Origin: Cokeromyces recurvatus
Taxonomy: Eukaryota > Mucoromycota > Mucoromycetes > Mucorales > Mucoraceae
Reading direction: 5' to 3'
Assembly: GCF_025118155.1 (NCBI RefSeq)
Contig: NW_026251393.1
Location: 558,001-622,000 of the forward strand
Length of the DNA stretch: 64,000 nt
Part shown: positions 20,156 to 31,717 of the stretch, in pieces
Layout of the letters: each line of letters starts with the position of its first letter
Numbering within the stretch: position 1 is the first letter of the stretch
Notes under the pieces: generated by a model
What the model saw: the letters and a program-made list of their open reading frames with translations, nothing else
Database searches by the model: none
Told to the model about the DNA's origin: nothing
Translations under genes and position numbers: made by a program

Positions 20156-23100
20156 TCATCGTCGTTTGTCTTTGTATGAGGCACCACGATCTTTATCGCG
20201 ACGGCTATGATCATCCTGATGGTGCCCCACCGAAGAGGAACGACGATGGTTATGACTGTTTCTGCGCTCACCGTCAGTGGTAGTTGTCAAGCTATCTTTT
20301 CGAGTGCTGTTGCGACGATGGCTTGACGAACTACCACCGTGACGGGAGGCAGAAGGCGAATGGTGACGACGACGAGAGGGTGAGGGTGTTCGTCGACGTG
20401 ATAGGGAAGCAGGGGAGTCTGAACGGCGATGTCCACCAGATGCTCGACGAGACGGGGAAGAGGATCGACGACGTCTCGAGGAAGATGGTGAAGGAGAACG
20501 ACGGCGAGAACGAGATCTACGTCGAGAGGGAGAGCGGCGACGAGAAGAAGAAGGAGAACGGCGACGAGAGGTAGAACTTCGACGGTCATGTTTCCCATGA
20601 AGACTTGATTGCTGCCCTAATGCGGCTACTATTTTGGTATATACATTAATCAAGTCTTCATAAGATACATTATTTGCCGGCCAGAACTTCGTAGTGTAGA
20701 GCCAAAGGCTACGCTTCGTTTTATCATCTGTAGCCTTACGATCAATATGTTTGCCAATATCTAACATACATTCACGAATTAAATGTGCCTTTTCAGCACC
20801 CTCCAACTTGGCTGAGCCATCCCTAAGCTTCAATAACAAGTGCTTCACAGGTTTCATCGTTGAGGCAATCACATCCTCATTAAGGCCGTTGCTTTTAACC
20901 CGTTTTGTTGAAGGACAAGGAGTATTATCTGAGGGACGCTCTTTACGTTTTTGTGGTGATCCACCGCCATTCACTGCTTTTGTGAATGATGAAGTATCAT
21001 TATTTATTTGAGCTTTTTGTTGCTGCTGCTGCTGCTGCTGTTGTTGTTGTTGTTGTAATTGTTGTCTAGCACGAGGGCTATTCTTCATTTTTGAACTAGT
21101 TGCTTTTACAGAATTGCGATCATTTACCTCATTTTTTAAACGATCTTCTTCAGCTAATATCTTCATTAACTGTTCAGCTCGTCTCACTAAATGAATAGCT
21201 TTTGGAGATTTTTTTTCATCATCACCAGTATTTACAAAAAACTTATCTGAAAGTCCAAGAAGCTGATCTGTTTGCATTGCCGACCAAGAACCAAAGCCAT
21301 GATCATGGACACCGACCAGCAGCATCGCATCTTCTTTAGGTCCCCAGGCACAAGACCAGCCTTGTACACGTTTTGCACCAACAGAAAGACGGAACTTGTA
21401 TTTATCCGTAGTTTCTTTTAAACGACGAGCCAACACCTTCATATCATGATGACGTTGGAATACTTGACCCGCATTCACACTTTGTATATCATGCCAAGTA
21501 AACAAGATAGCCTTTTGTTTTGTATGACGAAGGTCACGTAAGAGTATTGAATCATCCACATCATCCCCTTCTCTAACAGAATTATTAGCAATAGCTTGCT
21601 TAAATACCTCTGATTTACATTCTTCTAATAGATTAGTGTACATTCCTAAAACTAACTTCTTATTCTTTATAGCAAGATCAGAATCTTTTACTGCTTCTTC
21701 ATAACGTGTTCCCAGATCACCATATTTTAATACTGCACGGACAATAGCACGACGATCACGTTCAGAGAGTTCATCTGGCTTAGTGCTGTTACCATTACCA
21801 TTACCATTACCATTTCTTTTATTACTACGACTTGAGCTACCACCAGATAAGTTTTTATGACGTTTAGTAACCGGAGCATCTTCATCATCTAGATCATCCT
21901 CATCATTTTCAGTATAATGAATACGTCCCTTCTTCTGAGCACGCGCTAATAAAGCGGCTTGATCTTCCTTTTGCTGCTCTTCTTCAATCTTTGCTCTTTC
22001 AGAGGCAGGAATAATTTCATCCCAACTTAAATCAGCAGCTGTTCCTTCATAATCAGTTACCTTGAATTGTGATAAAAAGTCTTCAGAACCTAAAGCACTA
22101 TCTTCACCTTCAAGGGTCTCTGTTTGTTCAGCACGGGCTAAGATGTCATCTAAATCAATGTCTTTCATCGGCTCTGCTTTTTCAGTAGATTCAAACATGT
22201 TCTTAGCACCAAACTTAAGTACTGCAGACATCTCTGCACGATTAAATGGAATATCACGATTTTTCCCAGAGGAAGTAGTCAGACCAATAGGCTGCTGTTG
22301 ATCTGCCGACAATAAAGAATGACCGGATGTATCCATTTGCTTGATAATACAATATTCAAGCACCATCTTTCGTTTAGCTCGTTCAATAATATCTTCCTCC
22401 ATAGTACCTTTTGTTACAAAACGATACACATTGACAGATTTGGTCTGCCCAATACGATGAGCACGAGACATGGCTTGTAAGTCATTTTGTGGATTCCAAT
22501 CAGAATCAAAGATAATTACAGTGTCAGCTGTGACCAAGTTAATACCCATACCACCAGCACGAGTAGATAATAAAAAAACGAAATCAGGACTATTAGGAGC
22601 ATTAAAATGCTCAATAGCTCTATTACGATCTTCAGGTTTCATAGAACCATCAAGACGTTGAAATGGATGGCCACGTAAGGCCATATAATCAGATAAAATA
22701 TCAAGCATCATGACCAGCTGAGAGAAAATAAGGACACGATGACCATCTGATTTGAGACGAGTTAATAGTTTATCAAGCAATACCATCTTGCCACTATTTT
22801 CAATTAAACCCTTCAATTGAGTAATACGACTTGGTGAAGGCTTTTCAGCATCAGGGAAGAGGAAAGGATGATTACTTGCCTTTTTGAGCTCAATAGCAAT
22901 GTTGAGCCATTGTTTCTTGTTATCAGTGCCAGATGAGAGAAACTCAAAATTTTTAGCAAGAATATGTTTATAATACGTCTTTTGAAGTTCACTCATCTCT
23001 ACACGTAAGATACGTTCAGTCTTATTGGGTAAGGATTTCTCTACATCCTTTTTCAAACGACGCAACATAAGGCTTTTAATGCGTTCATGTAAGGCCTTGA

Positions 23101-25492
23101 TTTTTTCTTCTTGATTTATATCCTCCACATTAAGGTCAAAGTTATATTCGCTCAAGTCCATATTAGGCATCAAAAAACGGATAAGAGCTAAAAGCTCCTT
23201 TACATTGTTTTGTAAAGGAGTGCCAGTAATCAAGAGACGATTCACAGTTTGAAAACCAGACAAGGCTTCATATAATTGAGAATCAGCGTTCTTTAAACGA
23301 TGTGCTTCATCTACAGCCAAATATTGCCAGCGGAAGCCACCAAGCACATCTTTATCTTTAAGGACAATCTCGTAAGTAGTAATAAGGACATTAAACTTTA
23401 AACGCTTCGTTTTGTCTAAATAAAATTCATTCTCACGAATGAACTCTCTCGAACGACGATTACCAAGATAGCAAATAACATTCATTTGAGGGGCCCATTG
23501 TTTAAATTCGTGTAACCAGTTCTCAGAGGTTGATAATGGTACGACAATTAAGAAGGGGCCATACAAATTTAAGTGATTATATAAGGTATTAAGGAAACTG
23601 ATCGTCTGTACTGTCTTGCCAAGACCCATTTCATCAGCCAAAATACCGTTTTGATCTCTACACCAGAGCCAGTACATCCAGTTTACACCATGCAATTGGT
23701 AATCACGAAGCTCACCACCGGTAATAAATGACGGCTGAGATTTAAAGGCAGCAAAGGTAGGTCGATTATTCCTTTGATATGAAGTAGAACGATGAGGAAT
23801 AAGCGTATTTTGTTCACGATTCAAATAATCATCAATTTCAGCCTGATGATCAGCAGAAATAGCCTCTGAAAGTTCCCAAGTGCATTCATCGTAATGAAGA
23901 CGTTTCCATTTTACAAAATATTCAACATCAGGAGGAGTACCTCGAGCGGCAATGACACGATCTACTGTACGCCAAGCTTGAATTTCATCACGACGTCTTG
24001 AGATATTAATATCTTGTTGTTCAATTTCTTCTTTTGTAGTCTCACTATGAGAACGGAAGCTTTGTTCAGCAATAATTTGGTTTCGGATATAGTTCTCCAG
24101 TTTACGGAAACCTTTGAATGATTTTAAATATTCATGTGTATCCCAGGTATCATGCAAGTGTGACCAATTTTTCCACTTGATTAAAAATTCTAAATTCTTT
24201 TCAGGCTTATCAGGTCCTTCTTCTGCAACAAATAAACAAAACAAATCAAGTAAAATAATGAATCAATGCAATAAAAAAAATAAAAAGAGAGAGAGAGAGA
24301 GAAACACGTAGCATTAATAAAATAAACAAGTTAATTATTTGATCCTTAATAAATCTTACCAAATCCTTCTTTTCTACGATGATCAAGAACAGCCTCAATG
24401 ATTTCTTCTTCTTCTTCATTATCTTCAGCACCAACGGCAGGGGTATATGGGTTATAATCTTCTTCATCTTCAGATAAACCCCAAAGTTGAGGGTTATCTT
24501 CATTATAGTTAGTTACTTTACGTGTACGTGTAGAATGCCTTGCAAAATCACTTGGTGAAAGTGCGCCTATAAAATAAAATAAAATAATATTTAAAAGGAA
24601 AATAGAATATAAATTTTGATTGGCTTTTGTGTAATTTTTTTTTCTTTCTTTTAAGGGGCTTTTACCAGTAAATTTAGCTTTGTTTCTATTACGATTCTTT
24701 CGTTTTGACTTGGATTTACGGGTTGAACCCCACTCTTCGTCTGAGGTATCATTTTTATCAAAGTTTTCATTTTCATCAATCGATTCTTCTTCATATGGAA
24801 CTATAAATTTACAATACAATATGAGCATCCTCTTCTTTTTTTAAGAAAAAAAAAAAGAAAAAAAAAAGAAGGCATATTGAACTAACCATCTTTCTTTTTT
24901 GTCTTGAATTCTTTAGTTCATAAGTAGAGGAAGATGAACTTCTATTTCTTCTAAGCCGTCTCCTTGTAGAAGTAGATTGATTATAGTCATCATCAGAACT
25001 ATCATCAGGTTCTTCATCAGAAGTAAATGTTAACTCTTCAGTATCAATCATAGGCTATATGTATTACATAAACAGGCTATTAATATAGATTTGTATATTT
25101 TTTTTCTGCTTACAAAAAAAAAATAGTCATGAAAAAATAAATGATTGGTTATATACACATACTGTAGTATTGGACTTGGGTTTATTTCTTCTTGAACGAC
25201 GTAAGCAATATAGTTCAGGGTCAAGATAAGTATCATCATCGTCAGTATTAGTATTATTATTTGCATCACTAAGCTCTTCTCTTGAGGATTGATAAGGAGA
25301 AGGAGAACTTTGAAGTGAAAGTGCATCTTCATCATCAGTAGCTTCTTGTTGAGGTTGATCTTGTTGATCTGAAAAAATGGAGAGAGATGAGGCTGATGAT
25401 TCTGATCGTTTGTCACTGCTTAAGATTACATGATCTGAATAATCAGATTCATATTCTGTATCAGTAAAAATGTTGTTTCCAAAGAAGCTCAT
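20156..25492 (-). CDS. CHD1: CHD1 chromatin remodeller with Arg/Ser-rich tail
   Basis: Exons (minus) 25492-25163, 25054-24887, about 24831-24666, 24566-24360 and 24222-20156 give about 1645 aa. The third exon's acceptor is uncertain. CHD1 is an ATP-dependent nucleosome-spacing enzyme coupled to transcription elongation. After an acidic/basic N-terminus come two chromodomains ([34 protein letters not shown]). The SNF2 ATPase follows: [14 protein letters not shown] (motif I), [10 protein letters not shown] (motif II), ITGTPLQNN (III), [13 protein letters not shown] (IV), [11 protein letters not shown] (V) and MSRAHRIGQ (VI). Next come the SANT-SLIDE-like region ([35 protein letters not shown]), a CHCT/DUF4208 helical domain (PVKHLLLKL...[11 protein letters not shown]) and a last 130 residues of repeated Arg-Arg-Ser-Pro, resembling an RS domain. 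One polyQ run lies at 21015-21058. Confidence 0.95.
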
Positions 25493-25697
25493 AGTTTGGT
25501 AATATATGTAATAAATTAAAGTAAAATATGTAGCTATTTTATATAGTATGTATAAGGGTTATTGACGTTCTAAAGAAAGAAAAAAAATAAGTTGAGTATT
25601 TTGAATGAAACGCGTATTTTTTTTTTTTTTGTTTTTGTTACCTGTGAATATATTTCTTTTAATAAAAAACTATAGTAAAAGCGATTAAATCAACTAA

Positions 25698-25699
<2 letters not shown>

Positions 25700-25740
<41 letters not shown>
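25700..25740. repeat. Poly(T) tract, 41 nt
   Basis: Lies about 90 nt left of the poly(T) that ends the retrotransposon on its right and in the same orientation. It might mark an older minus-strand retroposition, but the 90 nt between the tracts are not recognisable. Confidence 0.8.
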
Positions 25741-25827
25741 CATATGGAGACCAAGATGGCTCGGATGTTTATTAGTGAAATATGAGAAAGTCACATTAAA
25801 GTTTTTGATATGCTTTTAAAAATTTTG

Positions 25828-25865
<38 letters not shown>

Positions 25866-25948
25866 TTTAAGTGGTAATAAAATATAAGTTGTATCAAGGG
25901 ACGAAAGACCGAGATATACGACTAAATGAGGGAACAACGAGGTAGAGT

Positions 25949-28560
25949 TTAAATCGAAAAATGAGGAATTGGAAACGGAGACTTACCTGCCGTTAACAAC
26001 TGTTCACGGAACGAAGTTAGTAAAAGGGATCGAGCAACAGATACCACTGTTATTGTAACAAAAGGTTGCTCATGGAAGATAAAATTAAAATGAGAACGCC
26101 AGATGGCAAGGAGTGTGTGGCCAATACAGACGGAAGCTGGGAGGAAGTTATCATCTCTGGAATCAGGGAATTTCAAAGCGAAAATAGCCGTTGTTAATAG
26201 TTCTACAGAGAAAGGAGCAGTAAAGAAAGAAGGCCATAATTCCTGCCAAACCATAAGCTTTAAAGGACAGGCAAAAAGAAAATGAGAGCTGTTTTCAATC
26301 ACAGAGAGTGAGCAGATGGAACAGTACGAGGATGATACCGAGAACGGGATAAACCTATTCAAAACCGCCCGACAGGGCAGTTTGTCATGTAGTATTCGAT
26401 ACCATACATTGCGAGAAAGATGTAGTACAGGAAACCGCCAAAAAGATGACCATTTCGTTGGTCTAAGGGTTGCAGATCGATTATCAGAATCGGGGGAACA
26501 ATCCATGCGGAAATTCTTAGCCGAAATATCCTTTCCTTGGCACGTTAGAACACAGGAATCAAAAAACGGTTGCATGTCGATAATGTCATAATTAACTGGG
26601 GAGTACGAAGAGATACCTAAGTGAGCAAAGCGAGCTTCAATGCACGTACGTATAAAAAAAGGAGCCAGCTGGATGTGATTGTTTTGGACATCTTTCAAAA
26701 ACTTCCTAACTAAGCGAAGGCGATGCAAAATTTCTCTGTTAGTAAGTGGCCTAATAGTACGAGAGGTAGGTTCAATCATATACACATTACACACGGAGAG
26801 TTTAAGAATTGATTTGCGAATAGGTTTCGTAGGCTGGTGAATCACAATGTTATCAATGGAAAGTTGCATCGATGTCTCCGGATTGATAACTACAGTGGAA
26901 AAGTCCTTAGGTAAAATATCCATCGCATGAAAAAGGAGGTATAGGGGGCTATCGCTATGGGAAACCAAAGGGGGACGAAGAGATGGAAACAAGAAACAAA
27001 GACGATAGTCCGTCACCAAAGTATTATTAGGAACCAAACCCGAGATGGTCTCAAGAGAGTACATCAGATAGTCCGCCAATAATGGAAGCACAATAGATTT
27101 ACAGAGGTTGGGATTGGACCAAAATTCGTGTGAGAGATTAGACCGTCGAATTAAAGGAAGAAGCCAACGAAGTTGTAAGGAAGCTTGTTGTATAAAAGGA
27201 TCCAGTAAACCAAGCCCACCATTCTTTCGAGATAAGGTCATAGATTTAAAACTAATACGAGGAAAACATCGGATACTGACAAATCCCGAAACTAGAGAAA
27301 CAACAGAGGAAAGGAAATGCTTAGGCACTGAGACAACCCGTAGAATATACCATAATTTGGAAAGTATCAAATTATTAGCGATGGTCACTCGGCCACGGAA
27401 AGAAAGAGATCGATGATTATGTATATTGCATGCTGCTTCAATTTTGGTTAAAAGAGTCTGAAGAAAGGAATCTCGTTGAAGTGGTGAATGGAAGATAGGA
27501 TATCCAAGGTAAATAATAGAATTTGGCGAATTAACATCATGCCATACAGAAATATTGTTCTGAGCCAGAGGAGCACGCCAAATACGATTATAGATAGAGC
27601 TTTTACCAGATAATGCAAAGGCCTCTGTCTTGTGATAATTGATACGAGCATTGGATGCAGCAGAATATGTGTGGAGATGCCGATTTAAGATATTAAGATC
27701 AGTAGGAGAATTTAAAAAGCAAGCAATATCATCTGCATAAGCAAGTAATTTAACGCGATGTTGGATAGTTGTGGGAGCCGATAAGGACGTTGGTAAATTG
27801 TACCCAATAAAAGTAGGGTCGTCGAGGATTCGACGGAGTAATGGTTCAAATGCCAGGTTGAAGAGGACGGGAGATAGAGGATCGCCTTGTCGTAATCCAC
27901 GCAATTGAGGCACATGCTCAGAGAAAAAACCGTTAATGTTAATTTGTAAGTTAGTGCCAAAAAACAAGTTGGTGATACATTTAATTATTCCAATAGGGAA
28001 GCCGAAATGTTGTAAAACACGCGTTAAATAAACCGGATGTACTCGATCATAGGCTTTTTCCTGATCCAGCAACAGGCCAATTGCCTCAGAATCGGAGAAG
28101 CGTGCATGAGACAAGACCAGCTCCATCATTAAACCATTGTCAGCAATGAACCGGTCATGGAGAAATCCAGATTGAAGTGGAGTTATCAATTTATTAGCAC
28201 ACACAACTATTCGAGCATTAAGTAAGCGAGTAAATACTTTAGCATCGGTGTTGATAAGAGATAGCGGCCTCCAGTTTTTTAAATCACTCAGGTCACCTTT
28301 TTTGGGCAGTAATGAGACACACGTTTGAAGCCAAGAGTCTGGGAATACACCATGTGAAAGAGCATCATTATATACTTGGAAAACAATAGTACGGCAGTCA
28401 GGATGCAAAAACACCAAACGAAGAATTTCATAAGGGATCCCATCCTTACCAGGACTACTTTGTTTCGAGCAGCATTTAATACCATGCAACAATTCATCCC
28501 AGGTAAACGAACTAGCTAACCAGTATTGATCTGAGGTTGGGAGAGATAGAGACGATGGGA
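25949..28560 (-). pseudogene. LINE reverse transcriptase with C-terminal zinc-binding region
   Basis: The open frame runs from about 28583 to 25949, over 850 codons, entered only after a frameshift from the upstream endonuclease frame. RT blocks are clear: SPGKDGIPYEIL, WRPLSLINTDAKVFTRLL, LLLDQEKAYDRV (first catalytic Asp), GLRQGDPLSPVLFNLAFEPL and LLAYADDIACFL (catalytic Asp pair). The C-terminal part has VWYRILHDKLPCRAVLNRF then CSICSLSVIENSSHFLFACP, the usual RT-associated zinc-binding motif. No RNase H domain was seen. The catalytic residues are intact, so this is the best-preserved part of the element. Confidence 0.9.
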
Positions 28561-29890
28561 GTGAACCGAGTAAATGGCATCATTATCCATAGGATTAGGA
28601 GAATAAAGATCAACATAAAAGGATTGAGCTGCATTAAGCATATCAGAGCGTGTAGTACACAAGACAGAGGATCTAGGGTGCCAAATAGCCTTAAATAAAG
28701 TTTTTTGTTATCGTTGAGCTACCGTCCTTTTGAGGTAGCCAGCTGACAATTCACCTTTTTCCCGCCATTGAAGGCCGGAGCACAGAGCTAGAGTATCAAC
28801 ACGATGCTGTTGGATCGAGGCTAATTGATGTTCAACAACACTTAATTGAGGGGATAATGAGGCTTGTCTAGTAGGTTCACGTAAAAGTTGTTTACGGAGA
28901 ACAGGACGCTTAGTTTGTAAAACATCTTCGGCTGTCGAAAGAGAATAAGCTTTTTTACGTGAATAATTTTTTGATACCTTTTTCACCGTTGCTTTTATTG
29001 TATCCCATTTATATTGTGCACTCAGACTGAAAGGAAAATTTGCGATAGCTTTTGAAATGGCAGATGCGAGGGTACGACGAAAAGTTTTGGAAGAAGCTAA
29101 TCGAGGATGAGCACGCCATAGTCCTTTTCCAGTTTAATATGATGGAGCGAACGAATTATTTGACGGAAGGGGAGGCTCCAATTGAAGTGTAAGAGACAGG
29201 AGCATGTGATCGGACCAGGCAGGTTGGATGTATAACGTCGTCGTCGGAAGACAGGAACGAGATAGATCATGGCTAACAAAAATATAATCAATACATGAGC
29301 TGGAGGAGCCACGGTGAAAAGTAGTCTGATGAAATTGATCAGTAGCCAGAATTGAATCTGTATAATATTTATCCAAATAATTTAACCATGGTGAAGGAGC
29401 GTTCAAAAAGTTATGGGAGGAAATATTAGCGTTATACGAGTAATTAAAATCTCGAAAAACAATGTGACAAGAAGGTATAGTCCTAAAAGTATTGTTAGGA
29501 TTGAGCAGGATTGGGTCTAAGTACGACTGTCGTTGATTGTAATCAGCAGGAGCGTATAAGACCGTAACAAAAAGAGAATCGAGAAGTGTCTGCGTGTGAG
29601 TGATTTTGACTGTCAATATTCGTTGGTCATTATCCCACATTGGGTCAGACAAGTTAAGGAGAGGTGATAGACACACCAAGCCACAATATTGAGACCAATA
29701 ACTACTTATTGCTGGAAATTGGTTGTGAAACAAGTCACCAATATCAGACGAGGATGCATGAGTTTCTTGTAAAGCTAAGATGTCAAAGAGCAAAGTGCGT
29801 AAATATCGAATGAATTGACTACTGATGGAAGGGTCAGCAGTTTTTCGTAGTCCTCGGCAATTGAGAGTGCCGATTTTCAGGGTTAGGAGA
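28561..29890 (-). pseudogene. LINE AP-type endonuclease and linker, broken
   Basis: The endonuclease begins with KIGTLNCRGL (about 29885) and ILALQETHAS (catalytic Glu). It continues through a metal-site segment that reads VFRDFNYS, where the family usually has GDFN, and SCIDYIFVSHDLS, and ends with a SDHMLLSLTL block (catalytic Asp-His). A stop lies at 29134-29136. The same frame then resumes as a basic linker (about 28986-28711, ending QWREKGELSAGYLKRT), stops again at 28708-28710 and continues as SFYVDLYSPNPMDNDA before the shift into the RT frame. Confidence 0.8.
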
Positions 29891-30060
29891 TAAGAATTGA
29901 GTTTGAGTATTAAGCGCCGGGGAGGAATCGCTTAAGTTATAGGAAGTTGTAGATTGATTATTCATAATGTAATAATGGTATAAGTATAGATTCAGTAAAA
30001 GGAAAGACGTTGAGTAAGTAAAAGCAAGCAGTAGAGGGAAGTATGTATAGAGGAAAGGGA

Positions 30061-30545
30061 TTAATCTTCCTCCATAGCATTGGAATCACCCAAAATGTTC
30101 GATTCTACTCTAGAAGTATTCACAGGATTGATGGCAATCAAATTCTCGTTAAGATCAATATTGTGACTATCTTGATTCTTTTTGTTAAGTGGGCACTTTT
30201 TACTGTTCGTTTTCTGATGGTCAGTACCGCCACATTTACAACGCTTCTCATTAGGAAGATTTGTCAAATAATCCGCCAGTGTGAAAGTTGTACCTGCCTT
30301 TGACCGAGTAGGTCGAGGATTGAGTTTAGGAGAGTTTATCTCAGGGGCAGCGTTCTCTGGTTGTTGAGCGAAAAGAGGTAAAACAGGATCATCCTCAATA
30401 GTAGGACTAGCTGGTGGGCTTGTTGCACCAATGGAAGAAACGATGAGAGGAACATCGTCAACGGATTCTAAGTTTTCAGAATCAGGACAGGGAGGAGATT
30501 GAGCTTCGGAGGATGCATGAGGAACTATGTGTGATATTTCTTTTA
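30061..30545 (-). pseudogene. LINE ORF1 remnant with a zinc knuckle
   Basis: Open from about 30545 to the stop at 30061, with no ATG at its beginning, so it is truncated or lacks its first exon. It is Pro/Ser/Glu-rich. A single knuckle of the form CKCGGTDHQ...KKCPLNKK (at about 30250-30200) resembles gag-like nucleic-acid-binding motifs in fungal mobile elements. An acidic tail ends the protein. Confidence 0.65.
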
Positions 30546-30924
30546 AAATATCAAATAAAAAATATTAGAAAATAAAGAATAATATTAAGACAAAAAGAGT
30601 CAACAAGACCGAACAATAGTTCTAAAGTCAATTATCTTATTTATGAATTTAAATTGATGGGGTATTTATAAGAATTGTTAAAGAGGTCTGAGGATAGGAT
30701 GTGAATCAGAAAAGTGTTAGTTACGACCGAATAAGGAATATTGTTGACAATGAAGTGTTAGTGATTTTAATATTATTAGATGGAGCGGATCAAGAGAGTT
30801 TTTCAGGGGAATCTAGATAGAATTCCTTGATCCGCTTGTTTAACCATGAAATATGACATTATAAGTCAGCTCATGACAAACTACTCACAAAAAGTACGGC
30901 CTACTAAGGTGAGTTAAATGAAGT
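30546..30924. other. Spacer between LINE and Tc1 remnant
   Basis: AT-rich. A near-palindromic GGAATCTAGATAGAATTCC string lies at 30809-30827, and the word GATCAAG/CTTGATC occurs on both sides of it. No gene is seen. It may be host sequence or the decayed 3' half of the Tc1-like element. Confidence 0.4.
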
Positions 30925-31430
30925 AAAATCGAAAATGGAATGAAGGTTAAATTCCGCTTCATCAAGAAAGACACAACTTGTTTCGAAATCCATATCCTTG
31001 TCTGCTTAAAACTCTTCCACACGTTCTTTTCGTTGCTTGATTGTCTCCTCTGCATTTCGTTTGGCTGGGATTTTTTCCAGTCTCTTCATTGACAAAGTGC
31101 AATTGGCCTTCATATGTCTTTGCAGAGCAGACTTGTTAATGTTCAAAGATTCAAATGTTCTCTGAAGCTCTTCTCTAACATGTTCTATGGTAGCTGTAGA
31201 AAAGTTTCAATGTAACTTATAATAAAGTCGGTATGCTCTTGCTTTAACGGAGATACAGTGCCCACAGCTGGTCCCGCCTTTTTACGAATAACACTTCCAT
31301 TTAATATCCACTGTTTTCTAAACCTATAAGCTGAAGTTTTAGATATACCAAACTGGTTTGTTGCAACAGTGGTGCTAATTCCATTACTCAACAAGTTGAG
31401 AAAGTCCTCAATTTGACATGAGGCTGACAT
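30925..31430 (-). pseudogene. Tc1/mariner-like transposase, N-terminal fragment, broken
   Basis: Minus strand. Helix-turn-helix start at 31430 (QIEDFLNLLSNGISTTVATN then ISKTSAYRFRKQW), then a one-base frameshift near 31195 into TIEHVREELQRTFESL and KSALQRHMKANC. An in-frame TAA after KERVEEF precedes DMDFETSCVFLDEAEFNLHS, which holds the first catalytic Asp of the DDE/D triad. The sequence then ends, so the second and third acidic residues are missing. It carries at least three independent inactivating lesions. No terminal inverted repeats were located around it. Confidence 0.8.
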
Positions 31431-31717
31431 AAATACTAGTTGTTCCTTCCTCCTCCTCGATACTTAAATCAGACATATGGATATCATCGATAGACATTAC
31501 GTATATGGTGTAATAATACTTTTATAAAAAAACTAAAAACCAAAAAAAAAGCAATCATGGCTGTGTAGCCTTATTGTAAGAGTAACAGAAGGAGATACAT
31601 GTATATAATTGTTCCATTTTGGGATGAGCATAACACGTTTCAGAAATTTATTTATTTTCACCTGGTCGTATAGGAACACTGTAGTTTTGAATTAATTGCA
31701 AATCGCGTCTTTTTCTC

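Larger units (their letters stand above)
25830..30545 (-). mobile_element. Non-LTR retrotransposon (LINE), decayed
   Basis: Read on the minus strand, the parts appear in the expected order: an ORF1 remnant with a zinc knuckle (30545-30061), an apurinic-type endonuclease (29890-29134), a linker (to about 28561), reverse transcriptase plus a C-terminal Cys/His region (28560-25949), a short 3' region and a poly(A) tail (T-run at 25830-25862). Two in-frame stops (29134-29136, 28708-28710) and a frameshift near 28545 show it is dead. The 5' boundary is set by where ORF1-like sequence ends. No convincing target-site duplication was found. Domain order suggests the I/Tad-like group, by inference. 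Confidence 0.88.

Noticed and set aside
20284..20598. Overlapping frames of about 100 aa on both strands at the CHD1 3' end
   Set aside because: By-products of the GC-rich Arg/Ser codon repeats in the CHD1 tail.
24246..24503. Alternative frames overlapping CHD1 exon 4
   Set aside because: Only the frame at 24566-24360 gives the acidic sequence expected upstream of the chromodomains and correct splice phase.
25820..30560. Target-site duplication of the LINE (CTTTTAAAA near both ends)
   Set aside because: The left copy is not adjacent to the poly(T) tail and the match is AT-only, so it is not convincing.
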